In this document: in pieces, positions 47,881 through 59,310 of the stretch
Layout: each line of letters begins with the position of its first letter
Position numbering within the stretch: position 1 is the stretch's first letter
Assembly (NCBI RefSeq): GCF_000143415.4
Contig: NW_003314355.1
Location: 406,092 to 470,091 of the forward strand
Length of the DNA stretch: 64,000 nt
Reading direction: 5' to 3'
Source of the DNA: Selaginella moellendorffii
Taxonomy: Eukaryota; Streptophyta; Lycopodiopsida; Selaginellales; Selaginellaceae
Notes under the pieces: model-generated
Told to the model about the DNA's origin: nothing
The model's input: the letters and a program-made list of their open reading frames with translations, nothing else
Database searches by the model: none
Program-made: the position numbers and the translations under genes

Positions 47881-49077
47881 AGGAAAGTTTGTATGAAATT
47901 GTAAATGTTTATCTTCACTTTCTCAAGCACATCAGGATTTTTCTTTAGGAAACCATCAGCCATCGAGTAGTGACCAGCGTTTATGTACATGTTGAGCATG
48001 TCTATGATTTCAGCGCTTCCAGAAACTCTCCTTTGTCATCCAGCTCATCCATGAGCAACAAAAGAATGCTTGTTTCCTGTGGCTTTCTAGAAGCTCTTCG
48101 CTGGTTGATCAGGTCCTGGATAAGCTTGATGACCTTTCACCTGGCCTGAGAATAAGAAAACATCACAAAACTATGTAAGACAATGCATATGGCTTTTACC
48201 TTCAAGGCTTTGTTGTAGGCAGTGTTGGCGAAGTTGATGGGGAAAGCCTGAATGCCTTGGTTGTCAATGTAGTACAAGGAGAAATCTCATCCACATCGAG
48301 ACTGGAGTCTTTCCTATATAAAATGTAGAGGACAGTTAGATACATGAACTGTCATATCAGAAAAAACCAGTATCAACGAGAAAATAAGACAGAGAGGAAG
48401 TAAACATCACTTACCCTTCTCATCTCGGTAAGAAGAACAATCTTATAGCAACTAAAATTCTCATCGGTCGTGCTCATTAGTCATGACGACAGTGGATTTC
48501 TTGCTCTTATGGCAGCTGCCAATATCTTGACAACTCTAAGCTCAACGCAGGTTGCTCCATAGGCCACCTTGCAAGGCATGCTGTTGTAAGGCACATACTG
48601 CTTAAGAGCTTTGGGATTGTTCACAGTGACTCAGTAAGCTTCTGGAGCTTCAAGTAGCTCTCTTCAGTTAATCTTGCAAACAGATTTCGTTCAATGAGCA
48701 CAACAGCGCTCTTTGGCCATCCTGTCTCAAAGCTGTCTTTAGAGAGCACGAATTTGCATGCCTCTGGTGTGGCAACCAGGGCGTTGGGCTGCTAGAACAG
48801 AAAGGCCTTGTAAAACCCACTCGATTATACCTGAAATCAAGAAGTGAGCCATGAAAGAGTATGGTAATCCAGACTTGAAGGCTCTGAGAAAAGCAGCCAT
48901 GTTGATAAAGACGGGCCATCCAAGCGGACCCGGTGGAAGTGGAGGCTGTCCCGGCTTTAGCACCGGCTCATAGTACCACTTGTGTATAAATCTCGAGAAT
49001 GTCGGCAAAGCAGTCACTGCCATGTTGCTTTCCAGTGATAGAGGAGGAAGAACACCATAATGGTACAGCGTTGGCAC
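47880..49077 (-). pseudogene. CYP88-like cytochrome P450 (ent-kaurenoic acid oxidase family) pseudogene
   Basis: In plants the family oxidises ent-kaurenoic acid towards gibberellins in the ER. Minus-strand landmarks are in family order. They are KWYYEP and LPPGPLGWPVFINM then FLRAFKS (start, about 49000-48870), RYNRVGF and YKAFLF, LVATPEACKFVLSKDSFETGWPKSAVVLI (in parts, about 48780-48700), NNPKALKQYVPY (about 48610), NQGIQAFPINFANTAYNKALK (about 48260-48200), a GT-AG intron of about 54 bp (48147-48200), LIQDLINQRR, and the I-helix EIIDMLNMYINAGH (about 47990). Several frameshifts, an in-frame TAG after YKAFLF, a shortened I-helix and no heme-binding cysteine loop show it is dead. A retained intron means it is not a retrocopy. 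It may start at the Met near 49023. Confidence 0.82.
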
Positions 49078-49740
49078 TCAACACAAAATTTCAAGATTGT
49101 ATCCCCACTGCAAGAATATGGCAACCATAAATTCTCTGCCTTTCATTATAGAGCTCAACACTGAATCTCAGTAGTTTCCAATCAAAAGAACCAAAATAAA
49201 TAAATCCCAGCCTTTCTGCCACTCCTGGGAATAAGAAGGGAGACCTGCAATAGGAAAACCAGGCTGTAAAACACACAAGCACCTCCAAAAGCTCATTCAT
49301 TGGAAATAAGAACAACTACTTTTCCTAGAATTCGACATATTCTACTTTACCATAAATTATCTGGACACAGTGTCATGAGTTTAAGGTAGATTAAACCTGC
49401 AATCCTTACTATTATGTGCTGAGATTACTTCATTTTCACATTTTTACATCTTCATTTTCTGATCCATCTTTTCTCCTACAGAAACATCAAACGTCAGTAA
49501 GTGATCCACATCAATGAGGCCACAAAGATATCAGAGTCAATAACAATAAAAAGAATAGTTGTATTGATTGTGAGCCATTAGCTTGAATGCCACAGCAGTT
49601 TGTAAAAATAATCACAAGACTGGATGTGTAGTTTACAATGGCACAAAAGGGAAGAGACCTCTCTTACCTCACTCATTTGATCGAGAAAAACATGACTTGT
49701 CATCTTTCTCTCACATAAACAAAGTGAGCAAATGAAAGGA
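49078..49740. other. Non-coding gap between two minus-strand relics
   Basis: No recognisable domain on either strand. AT-rich with scattered stops. It may be upstream sequence of the P450 relic or intron of the unidentified locus to the right. Confidence 0.5.
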
Positions 49741-49759
49741 GTTGAGAATGTAAAGGCAC

Positions 49760-50995
49760 ACATACCTGGTGAGCTCAATGACACAGCAAAAGTGTCCATG
49801 GCAACGTCAATCCTAGAGGCCCCATCTCGATCAGGTTGCTTGCATTCTAGAATTGCTGCTGGATCATCGTTGCCATCTTCACTCGGACTGGGACTCAGCT
49901 CAAAAGTAATGATGTTTGTCGAGATAAATGCTACTTTCTTCATGAATGACAAATATCATTGGTGTTATTCAGACTGAGAAGGACCGTCTCCATTATAAAG
50001 CCACACTAATAAAAAAGAGCATAAGTGAAAGCAATGGAAAACATGAGAGCAATACCAAGAAAAGAACAAAAGAAGGAAGCAAGAACGAATGTTGGAGTTC
50101 TATACTTGTGTTTGCAAGTGAATCCAAGCGTTCCCTTGCTGGCCTGGCATACTCACAAGAGGAGGACACAAAAGGCCTCGTCCAGTAGTTTTATCATTGG
50201 CACCGCCAAGGTTCCACTGCCACCAAGGCCAGCAAGCCCAATTTCCGTCCAGCTGCTCGCCTAAAGAGATTGCAGGATTTTGCAACTTCTACCACATTCT
50301 GTTCATCATTTGGTTTTACTGTTACTTTGAAAGATTGAATCAGCAACTCACCACAGCTGAGAACAGTTTGAACCAGCTACGTTCTGGCACATAAGAAAAT
50401 TGGTATGCTATTCACATGGAATCACGTCAAGGATTGAGCAACTGAAACTAAGCTTTTCATCAAGGCAAGAAGAAATAAAAAATGAAATAAATTACCAGTC
50501 CTCCCCCCTGGTCAAGCAGATAAATTCTAATTTCTGACCCACTGCATTGGCCAGTGCCGGGTGCTTCCTGGCCTGAGTGGCATGGCACAAGATCAGATCA
50601 CCCAAAAAAACACAAAACTTGAGGAGTTACCTGCTAATTTCCAAAGCTTTCTCATGGAACCCAAGGAGAGCCTCTTCCCACAATAGTCCACTTTCTTTTT
50701 TTATTGAAACGACCAAGGAAACAAACAGCCTGTCAAACACACTTGAGGAGAGTTACTTACCTCCTAAACCTGATCAGCTGCTGATGGTGAACGTATCACC
50801 TGGCTCTTTTCAATCTTGGCATATGCAACTCACTGTCCTTGGCAAATAAAAAGGTTTTGCAGGATGCTCGTCAGTGCTCTGGTATGGAGCGCTGAGCTTG
50901 TTGACCACATGCAAACCAGCCAGTTCTCGCCTCTCTAGGATGTTCCTTTTGACAGAAGAATAGTATGCAATGGCCAGCTCAATCCAGGGCATTGG
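49760..50995 (-). pseudogene. Unidentified multi-exon locus or relic
   Basis: Separated minus-strand stretches look exon-like. One at about 49780-49965 reads FELSPSPSEDGNDDPAAILE then CKQPDRDGASRIDVAMDTFA and ends at a plausible CAG/GTATGT donor. One at about 50175-50262 gives GLAGLGGSGTLAVPMIKLLD and begins after a CTCTTTAG acceptor. One at about 50490-50562 gives ARKHPALANAVGQKLEF, with acceptor CCACTCAG. One at about 50635-50745 gives LFVSLVVSIKKESGLLWEEA, with donor AG/GTAACT. One at about 50875-50990 gives LAIAYYSSVKRNILERRELA. I do not recognise the family. Stops within some joins suggest decay, but splicing was not modelled. Confidence 0.35.
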
Positions 50996-51070
50996 AATTT
51001 GAAGACATCACAGCCAATTCATGCATCTACAAGAACAAACAATGGAGGCTGAAGTGGAATCCAGAAAAGC

Positions 51071-51074
<4 letters not shown>

Positions 51075-51115
<41 letters not shown>

Positions 51116-51122
51116 AGAGAGA
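51075..51122. repeat. GA dinucleotide microsatellite
   Basis: About 24 GA units with one interruption (GAAGA). Confidence 0.95.
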
Positions 51123-51129
51123 GCTCACA

Positions 51130-51820
51130 ATATGCCTAATCGCCCTAAATTTTTTCTCTTGATTTGGATCGTCATTAAAAAATTGAAGAGTTGCCACCCC
51201 TTTGGCACTTGATCTATGCCCTCTATTTGAAGTTTTTGAATTTGAACCGTTAGATTATAAGTATATTTAGAAATAATATTCTAAAAATGGAATAAAAGAC
51301 GCCGGATGCCATATGCCAATAGCACGTTTAAATAAGGGAGTATGATATTTAAAATTTATAAATAGTTTATTCTACCATCTAGTCAGTAAGCTTAATCTTG
51401 TGTTTATTTTAATTGATCAATTAGATTAACAGATAACACAAAACAGGAATAACACTATTATTAATCAAACTAAGCACCACTGCATACAACAAATTATTTC
51501 TTTTATGCTAAGCTCAAAACTTAATAATATTAATGTATTTCACACCTATAGTCTCTTACATAGGAAGAACATATCACCAAATTGTATTTGTGGGTAACTA
51601 TGAAGTAGAGGATCACAACTTTACATTTGTATGTTTAGGCTAGTGGTAAGTTTGGATCCACTCTTATGTCTAGTTTCAAATCATCCATCACTCATTAGCA
51701 ATTTTATATATATCATATTGCTCTAGGTAAACCTTCTTCTCTTTAAAATATATAGAGCTTTATTTCTCTTCTCTTTGCAATGATGAAAGCAGTTAGGAGG
51801 ATTTTCATTCTTTTTGTTCT
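51130..51820. other. AT-rich spacer, nothing recognised
   Basis: No long frame and no motif that I can name. Confidence 0.6.
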
Positions 51821-51824
51821 TATT

Positions 51825-52763
51825 GCCAGTTGCTATAGACCTTTGGTTAGAAGGGCTAACTTGATTGCACTATGAAGTGTAGGGGATGCCTTTGAGGTCA
51901 TAATCAATAACTTAAAAGTTTGGTAAATTTAATATCTATTGGTAAACCCGTTAAAGTGTCAATATGAGATCACTAGATGATCTTATGGCTAAAAAAGAAT
52001 AAACTCCTTATTAGGTCAAGGAATAAAATTCGTAGTTCATAATGTTAATTTGAACTATTAATAATAATGCAACTTAGTCACGGTGGCCAAATGGGAAAGA
52101 TACCTAGGTGAAATGAATATAATGGTATTGTGAGTTTAATAAAGTAGTATTTAAAAAAAAACCTATGAGAGGGTCACAAAATTGGGCCATAAATAAAGCC
52201 CCTAGCAAAAAATGCTAAAGAAACTTATTAAGGTTGAACACCCTTTGAATTTGGCAAAACAAAACCTTTACTATAAAACCAAAAAAATACTTCAAGGATA
52301 GAAATAATGATCTTATGTTGCTTGGTGCAATAATCAATGATAGGAACAAAAAATTAATAGCAAAAAATAGGCTATAGAAATCATTGGAAGGAATCTAAAT
52401 GACAAAATCAGGGAAGAAACACTCATGTATTAGATGTTAATAAATTGTGAATTTTTTTTTTTTTTTCCAAGAATGGATTCCCAAATGCTCCAATTTAGCA
52501 AAAGTAAAAACTCTAAAGAAAAGAGTGGTAAGGTACTTAAATGATAGGGTTATGCACAATCCTAACACAATTTATAGATAAATGAAACTTAGTGTTTAAA
52601 GTGAGAGGATGATGGTACATTCAAGTAAAGAACTTCCTAGGATGGAGAAATGAAGTTTGTGTAACATATGCAATGCAAAATGTTGGATACACATAGAAAA
52701 TTGATTTGAAATGCCAATATTAAAGTTCTAAAGTGCGATGTTTATATTGGTAAAGGTTGAGGT
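51825..52763 (+). mobile_element. Fossil LARD-A interior, decayed by C-to-T changes
   Basis: It aligns by eye with the reverse complement of X from about 28100 down to 27160. Shared order includes AGTTGCTAT, GTAGGGGATGCC, AGATCACTAGATGATCTT and GAGGGTCACAAA. Most differences are C-to-T or G-to-A, giving very AT-rich sequence. It is interrupted at 52764 by a LARD-B LTR. Confidence 0.75.
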
Positions 52764-54486
52764 TGTAGCGCACATGGTTTTTACCCTTTATCTTATGGTG
52801 ATTTACTATAAGATAACCACGAAGCAAAACCTAAATCCTCTATATGCCACATGTAACATGCCACGTGTCCAAAGGACAATGGTGTGGAACCCAAGTTTTA
52901 GGGCCTTGGGCCACTGAATGTAGAAATGGTGCCAAACTCCCAAGCATAAAGTGTCGCGAATGTAACTTCGGGTATCGAAAGTTACCTGTCAACTAGTCCT
53001 TACGGACACTCTTACCTTACTGCCACGATGGCAGGAGGTCGGTATTGCTGGGCCCGTTATCAGTCTCCGCCTAAGCTAGTTGAGAAACTGGTCTTCGCGT
53101 GTGCACTTGACCAGATGGGCATAAGGACGGAATTCCTACGTGCTATTTGTCAAGCATACTTGACCTGGTTAGAGAAACTCATTCGTTGACTTGCACTTGC
53201 TAGTGTTGGGAACCCCCGCGATATTGAGATTGGTCCCTCAATATCGCTAGATGATAGCTTACCGTGTCTGCCAAACACCCTCGCTATCATGCCCTTTGTG
53301 TTAGTCTCAATTCGGTCCCAAAAGCTATTTATGGAAAGTGTCCAGATTTGCTCATTTGGCATATCTACAAAATGTAGAGATCGTCCTGAACTCAATGGTG
53401 TTTGTCTCGTGTCCAAATTCGCAATCTAAGGACATTCCATATTTAGTAAGTTTCGAGTTTGTCCCAGAGACTAACTCCTAATACTAAGGGAGGCTTGGGT
53501 GAAAGCCCAAAGTGTGTGTTCCTCAAGGGGGGGGGGGGCTGTGGGGGGTTCCAAATGTATAGTAGGGATAGTGGGTAGGTCAGGCATGGCCGACCAACCT
53601 GAGGCATAGTCTAGCTCCCGCTTGCGTGCCTGTCCTTGTTTTGCGTCCGGCTTGGGTCTAAGCCCAAGTTCCATTCCATGTTAGCTGGTGGAGTACCCAT
53701 ATCCTCGCGTTAGGCCACCGGTATGCCGAAATAGCGCCAAACTCCGTTTGGCTCCGTTTTGTGTGTTGGTCCTGGCATTGGGATGCTGGTTGCTCTAGGA
53801 CTGTTCCAAGTCACTCCGGACTCCTGTCCCTTCGCTCCTTGGGCTTTATGCTCGAGAGTTGCTCCATGGATCGGTTTTGTCACTCCTTGGCTCCATGCTT
53901 GGGAGTTTGGCACCGTTCTCTCGTTCAGTGGCCCAAGACCCTGAACCTCGGTTTCCTGTGGACACGTGGCATGGACACGTGGCATCTGTCACGTGGCACA
54001 AAGAGGGTTTAGGTTCCGCTTTGTGGTGTTATCCTATGGTAAATCACCATAGGATAAAGGGTCAAAACCACGTGCGCTACAATAAAGCCAAAGAGCAATG
54101 GCACTAAAGCACGGAATGACTCCTGAGTATACAGCCCAAGGAGAGAAAGGACAAGAGCAAAGAGCAACTTGGATCAGTCCTAGAGCAATCAACATCCCAA
54201 TGCCAAGAACAACACACAAAACGGAGCCAAACGGAGTCTCAAGGATATGGGTATTCCACCAGCTAGCATGGTGTGGAACTTGGGCTTAAACCCAAATTAG
54301 ACGCAAAACAAAGATAGGTATGCAAACAGGAGCTAGATTATGCCTTAGGTTGGTCATCTATGCCCAACCTACCCACTATCCCTACTATACATTTGAAACC
54401 CCCCATATCCCTCCCCCCCCCCTCCCTTTTGAGGGACACATGCTTTGTGCTTTCACCCCAAGCCTCCCTTAGTACTAAGAGTTAGT
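52764..54486 (-). mobile_element. LARD-B LTR (minus), split by another LARD-B LTR
   Basis: Pieces are 52764-52951 and 54082-54486. They begin TGTAGCGCACATGG and run to within the LTR, where a LARD-A LTR fragment starts at 54487. The two pieces are contiguous relative to 17027-17460 and 9753-9982 once the inserted LTR is removed. Confidence 0.82.
52952..54081 (+). mobile_element. LARD-B solo LTR inserted in an opposite-strand LARD-B LTR
   Basis: TGTCGC...GCGCTACA, 1130 bp. ATAAAG at 52946-52951 and 54082-54087 flanks it directly, a six-base match that fits a five-base duplication plus one chance base. It contains the G-rich core (about 53496-53575), the G-box array (about 53960-53998) and the terminal hairpin (54030-54058). 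Confidence 0.9.
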
Positions 54487-54988
54487 TGTAAGTGATTAAA
54501 TTTTTCATTCTACTTTAGTCACTTAACTACACTTCCGACCACTTGGAAGAGTCTCACTCACAATCTCCATAAGTCTTATTTTGGACTTAGGGACTTGCTA
54601 GCCCCAAGAATGGCATCCATGCCACTCAACCATTGCACTTGGTCTAAGTGCTCTATGTGTTCAATCCCATGACCGACACCCCAAGGTACCATTGACATAT
54701 CAGCCCGTTACACTAAGGCCATGCCCATTCACCTTAGTCACACTAGTGGTCTGACACCACCTACATCACAATCCCATCTCTCAAAAACTAAGCCATCCGT
54801 CCATGAGTGATCATCCCAAATCCACTCCTTAGCATCCTTAGGATGCCCACAGACATGGGGAATAGCCTTCCCTAATATCCCTTTTCCGGTCCCCACCAAG
54901 TCCTTTTTTGCCCATGGCCGTGTTTGCCAACACTGCCACTGGATCGAGGCCCACAAGCCTGACCACTAAGTCCCATAGTCCTCTAGGA
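54487..54988 (-). repeat. LARD-A LTR fragment
   Basis: Starts TGTAAGTGATTAAATTTTTC, like the copy Y LTR, and is cut at 54988 by the gypsy LTR. Confidence 0.85.
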
Positions 54989-56146
54989 TGTAAGGAACCA
55001 ACTTGCCGAGGTGTCGTAGGCTAAAGGAACCTCGAAAGCATGACAAAAATGACAAAGAGTTCATCGGATGGGACCAAGTCGAAGATCGAGTCTAAGACCG
55101 ACTCTAGGACCGAGTTTGAGATAGAGTCCAGAATCGACTCAGGGACCGAGTTCGAGTCCGAGTTCGAGACCGAGTTCGAGACGGAGTCCGAGATCCGAAA
55201 TCAGGTCCGAGACCGAGTCCGAGGTTGGGTCCGAGGTTGGGTCCGAGATCGGGTCCAAGATCGAGTCCGAGATCGAGTCCGAGACCGAATCCGAAGTCGG
55301 ATCCAAAATCGGGTCCGAGATCGAGCCAGAGACTAAGTCCAAATACTAATACGGGTCAAGGGGTGAAAGCCCAAAGCGTGCATCTCCCACTGGGGGGGGG
55401 TTGCAGGGGGTTCNNNNNNNNNNNNNNNNNNNNNNNNNNNNNNNNNNNNNNNNNNNNNNNNNNNNNNNNNNNNNNNNNNNNNNNNNNNNNNNNNNNNNNN
55501 NNNNNNNNNNNNNGGTTGAGACTGGGGCCGAGGGGCCTTGGGTGGGAGTGAGCATGGGCTTGGGTGGTGCTGGAGGGGCCATCCAAGGAAGTGCTCAAGA
55601 GCAGCTCCCACTCCCGAAAGGGAAACCGATTGCGGTGCTCCCGGCTCAGGTGGAGTGGTGCCCCACTTGAGTACCATGCGACTCATTGGTTCTCGCCCTT
55701 CTGAGGGGCTTGGGCCTTCCTTCGGGATGGAAGTGGGGGGGTAGAGGTACCCATACCGGGCCGCTAGGCCACGGTGTTTCGCCCCGACGTTCTGAAGCAA
55801 GTATTGCACTCAAGACTTGGGATTTAGAGGGTCCCATGATCAAGTCTTGTGGTACCAAGGGATGTTAGGAACCTGGAAGCTTGGTGTGCTTGGCTGCTTG
55901 TGCTTGCGGGGAGTGTAGCCGAACCTTAAGTCCAGTCTAACCCGAGGAGGGGGATTGGGAGAGATTTGGGAATCCATGGAAGGATGGCTAACACTCCGGT
56001 GCTCGTACAGTAAGTAGCTGAAACCAAGTAGGAGCTGGTACCATAGGCGAGAACCTTGGCAAGGGAATTTAGCAAAAGCCAAGGCAGTGTTGGACGGATA
56101 GACGAGGTAAGTTGGCAAATTGGAAAGGAAAAATTTGTGGCTTACA
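54989..56146 (+). repeat. Ty3/gypsy LTR, unit 1
   Basis: TGTAAGGAACC...GTGGCTTACA. It is near-identical to 58102-59251 and contains the 100 N gap. A hexamer array (GAGTCC, GAGACC, GAGATC) fills about 55080-55340 and is followed by the shared G-rich core. Confidence 0.9.
55414..55513. other. Assembly gap of 100 N inside the gypsy LTR
   Basis: The equivalent part of LTR unit 2 (about 58541-58618) suggests that roughly 78 bases are missing, next to a G-run. Confidence 0.9.
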
Positions 56147-56149
56147 ATT

Positions 56150-56161
56150 TGGTATCGGAGC
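56150..56161 (+). promoter_or_regulatory. Primer-binding site, gypsy unit 1
   Basis: TGGTATCGGAGC three bases after the LTR, identical to the LARD-A site at 3696-3707. Confidence 0.88.
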
Positions 56162-56205
56162 GTTTTCCTCAGTTCTAGCGAAGGATAGAGGCGGATTGCT
56201 GGGAG

Positions 56206-58101
56206 ATGGCAAGGGCAGTGTGTAAGCGAACCCAGGCGGAGACAGAACCTCCGCCGGAGCTGGAGCCTCCGGTCGAACAAGAGGCTATGGATGAGGAATC
56301 CTTGCATGAGGAGGACTCTAGTGAGGAAACTTCCAAACAGGAGTCCGGTGGCGAGGTTCGGTCGTCCAAGGCTCGATTGGACGTGCTAGAAGGACAGTTG
56401 GCATAGACCAATGCCCTGCTAGAGACTCTCGTACGCAAGCTAAAGCGTGACGAGAAGCGGAAGAAAAAGAGAAAGACTGCGGATGCTGGCAGCGCAGAAG
56501 GTGCGGACCCTTCGGCAGGGACTGAGGCAAAACCAGACAAGGTCGAACAGACCGAAGTGGAATCAGTCCCTCAGGCAGTTCCCAAGTACAAACCAAAGCC
56601 CCCACCGGTCTTCAAGGGAGTGAACGACTATAAGGTGGTGGAGGATTGGTTTTACGATATGGAGGACTACTTCCGAGCGTTGCGGTTACCGAGCTCGGAG
56701 AAGGTCCCATGTGCAAAACCATACTTGGCAGATAATGCCAAGTCTTGGTGGAGAACGACGGAGGCCAACGAAGGACCGGTGGCCACTTGGGACATGATGA
56801 AGGTGAGGATTCGCGCAACATACGTTCCTCCGAATGCCACTCTGCATCTGAGAGATGAGCTGAGTAGGCTAAAGCAGACTGGAACTATCCAGGAATATGT
56901 GAATGGGTTCATGGCAAAGAGGATACTTGTCACGGACATGGGGGATATGGATGCGTTCCATGCCTTCATATCGGGTTTGCAAACCTGGGCTCGCGGTGAG
57001 GTGATGCGCTGGAACCCGACCAACTACAAGGAAGCGTTGGATGCGGCCATCAAGGTGTATTTCAACGATAACTTGCGAAAGGGGAACACGACGGGGTCGG
57101 GATCCACGTTTAGCAAAGGGGCCAAACCAAGGGGAACATATAGCAGGGGGAAATTCAAGAAGAGTTTCTCTAAGAATGAGTCCTCGGGGTTCCGGAAAGG
57201 CAAATCCGGTGGCCAGCGAGCGAGTACGTGGGGGAGTCAAGCGAAAAGAGACAAACCCACAGATAAAAAGGTCAAGTCGTATAGCAGTGTGGGAAACAAC
57301 GTATGTTACAATTGCGGTGAAGCGGGACACTTTTCGAGGGAATGTCCCTACCCAAAGAAGGCCAGAGCCAATATGGCCATCAAGTCGAGTGAAGTCCAAA
57401 CTGAGGTATGTGATCCAGTCCCTAACTCAAAGTTACTCATTACACGAGCAACTTTGGTAGAGAGTCGTTCGCGACATCTACTAGCCCTCCGAGGGAAGCT
57501 CGGAGGTAGCTTTGTTAAGATCCTTATTGACACGGGTGCTTCGGATAATTTTGTGGCTACAGACATAATCCGGCAAGCCGGACTAACGGTGCAGCGGCTA
57601 GGCAAACCAAGGACTATAGAGTTTGTTCAAGGTAGCCAAAGCACCAATGAGGTACTTCGACAAGCAAGAGTTGAAGTAGGGACATGGAAAGTGGACATGG
57701 ATTTCACCATGTTGGACATGGCGGGATTTGACGTGATCTTCGGAATGGATTGGTTCAATCGGTTCGTGGTAGCCCTGCATGGACAAGGTAGAACCTTGTG
57801 GTACTGGCAAATGCCCAAGGAAGAAGATCTAGGGTGGAGGCCCAGGATCTAAAGGTAGGGCAAAGCAAGGCCAAAGAATCCTGCTTAAACCTGGTGTCCA
57901 CGAGAGGACAACTCACTAAAGGAACTAAGGCAGCTTTTTTGTGGTTACTCTCGGTGAAGAGTGACAAAAAGACAGGAATGGAAGAAGTACCTTTAGTGAT
58001 CCGACGGGTGTTGGACCAATTCCACGATACCATGCCGGAGGAGCTACCGGCGGGGTTGCCCCCCGCACGACCGATAGAACATAAGATTGAGTTGGTCGAG
58101 G
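56206..58101 (+). pseudogene. Ty3/gypsy gag-protease frame, unit 1 (broken)
   Basis: Gag builds the particle and the protease cuts the polyprotein. The first Met is at 56206, and codon 67 (56404-56406) is TAG where unit 2 has CAG. The same frame continues to 57852. It has a Retrotrans_gag-like capsid region (about 56600-57060, with WFYDMEDYF and AKSWWR), a basic linker, the zinc knuckle CYNCGEAGHFSREC (about 57304-57345), and protease active site IDTGASDNFV (about 57526-57555) with FDVIFGMDWF further on. One G is missing at about 57790 relative to unit 2, so the rest of the frame (57798-58106) is shifted. It ends at the next LTR, just before RT. It is inactive. Confidence 0.9.
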
Positions 58102-59251
58102 TGTAAGGAACCAACTCGCCGAGGTGTCGTAGGCTAAAGGAACCCCGAAAGCATGACCAAAATGACAAAGAGTTCATCGGATGGGACCAAGTCGAAGATC
58201 GAGTCCGAGACCGACTCTAAGACCGAGTTCAAGATAGAGTCCGGAATCGAGTCCGAGACCGACTCGGGGACCGAGTTTGAGTCCGAGTTCGAGACAGAGT
58301 TCGAGACGGAGTTCGAGATCCGAAATCGGGTCCGAGACCGAGTCCGAGGTCGAGTCCGAGGTCGGGTCCGAGGTCGGGTCCGAGATCGAGTCCGAAATCG
58401 AGTCCGAGACCGAATCCGAAGTCGGATCCGAAATCGGGTCCGAGATCGAGCCAGAGACTAAGTCCAAATACTAATACGGGTCAAGGGGTGAAAGCCCAAA
58501 GCGTGCGTCTCCCAGGGGGGGGGGGGGCTGCAAGGGGTTCCAAAAGTATAGTAGGGATAGTGAGGTCCAGGAACCAGTTTTGAAAGGACTCTCCAGTTGG
58601 GCTTCCAAACCGACTTGAGGTTGGGACTGGGACCGAGGGGCCTTGGGTGGGAGTGAGCATGGACTTGGTTGGTGCCAGAGGGGCCATCCAAGGAAGTGCT
58701 CAAGAGCAGCTCCCACTCCCGAAAGGGAAACCGATTGCGGTGCTCCCGGCTCAGGTGGAGTGGTGCCCCATTTGAGTACCATACGGCTCATTGGTCCTCG
58801 CCCTTCCGAGGGGCTTGGGCCTTCCTTCGGGATGGAAGTGGGGGGGTAGAGGTACCCATACCGGGCCGCTAGGCCACGGTGTTTCGCCCCGACGTTCTGA
58901 AGCAAGTATTGCACTCAAGACTTGGGATTTAGAGGGTCCCATGATCAAGTCTTGTGGTACCAAGGGGTGTTAAGAATCTAGAAGCTTGGTGTGCTTGGTT
59001 GCTTGTGCTTGCGGGGAGTGTAGCCGAACCTTAAGTCCAGTCTAACCCGGGGAGGGGGATTGGGAGTGATTTGGGAATCCGTGGATGGATGGCTAACACT
59101 CTAGTGCTCATGCAGTGAGTAGCTGAAACCAAGTAGGAGCTGGTACCATAGGCGAGAACCTTGGCAAGGGAACTTAGTAAAAGCCAAGGTGGTGTTGGAC
59201 GGATAGACGAGATAAGCTGGCAAATTGGAAAGGAAAAATTTGTGGCTTACA
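58102..59251 (+). repeat. Ty3/gypsy LTR, unit 2
   Basis: 1150 bp, TGTAAGGAACC...GTGGCTTACA, directly after the pol sequence GTTGGTCGAGG of unit 1. A PBS and a second gag follow, so this is a 5-prime LTR, not a closing 3-prime LTR. Confidence 0.9.
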
Positions 59252-59254
59252 ATT

Positions 59255-59266
59255 TGGTATCGGAGC
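59255..59266 (+). promoter_or_regulatory. Primer-binding site, gypsy unit 2
   Basis: TGGTATCGGAGC, three bases after the LTR. Confidence 0.88.
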
Positions 59267-59310
59267 GTTTTCCTCAGTTCTAGCGAAGGATAGAGGCGGA
59301 TTGCTGGGAG

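Noticed and set aside
48739-49077. A short intact P450 gene
   Set aside because: The 112-codon frame keeps only the N-terminus and runs out of frame after FLRAFKS. Later P450 motifs are in other frames with stops.
55040-55336. Charged 98-codon frame next to the gypsy LTR start
   Set aside because: It is encoded by the hexamer array GAGTCC/GAGACC, not by a gene.
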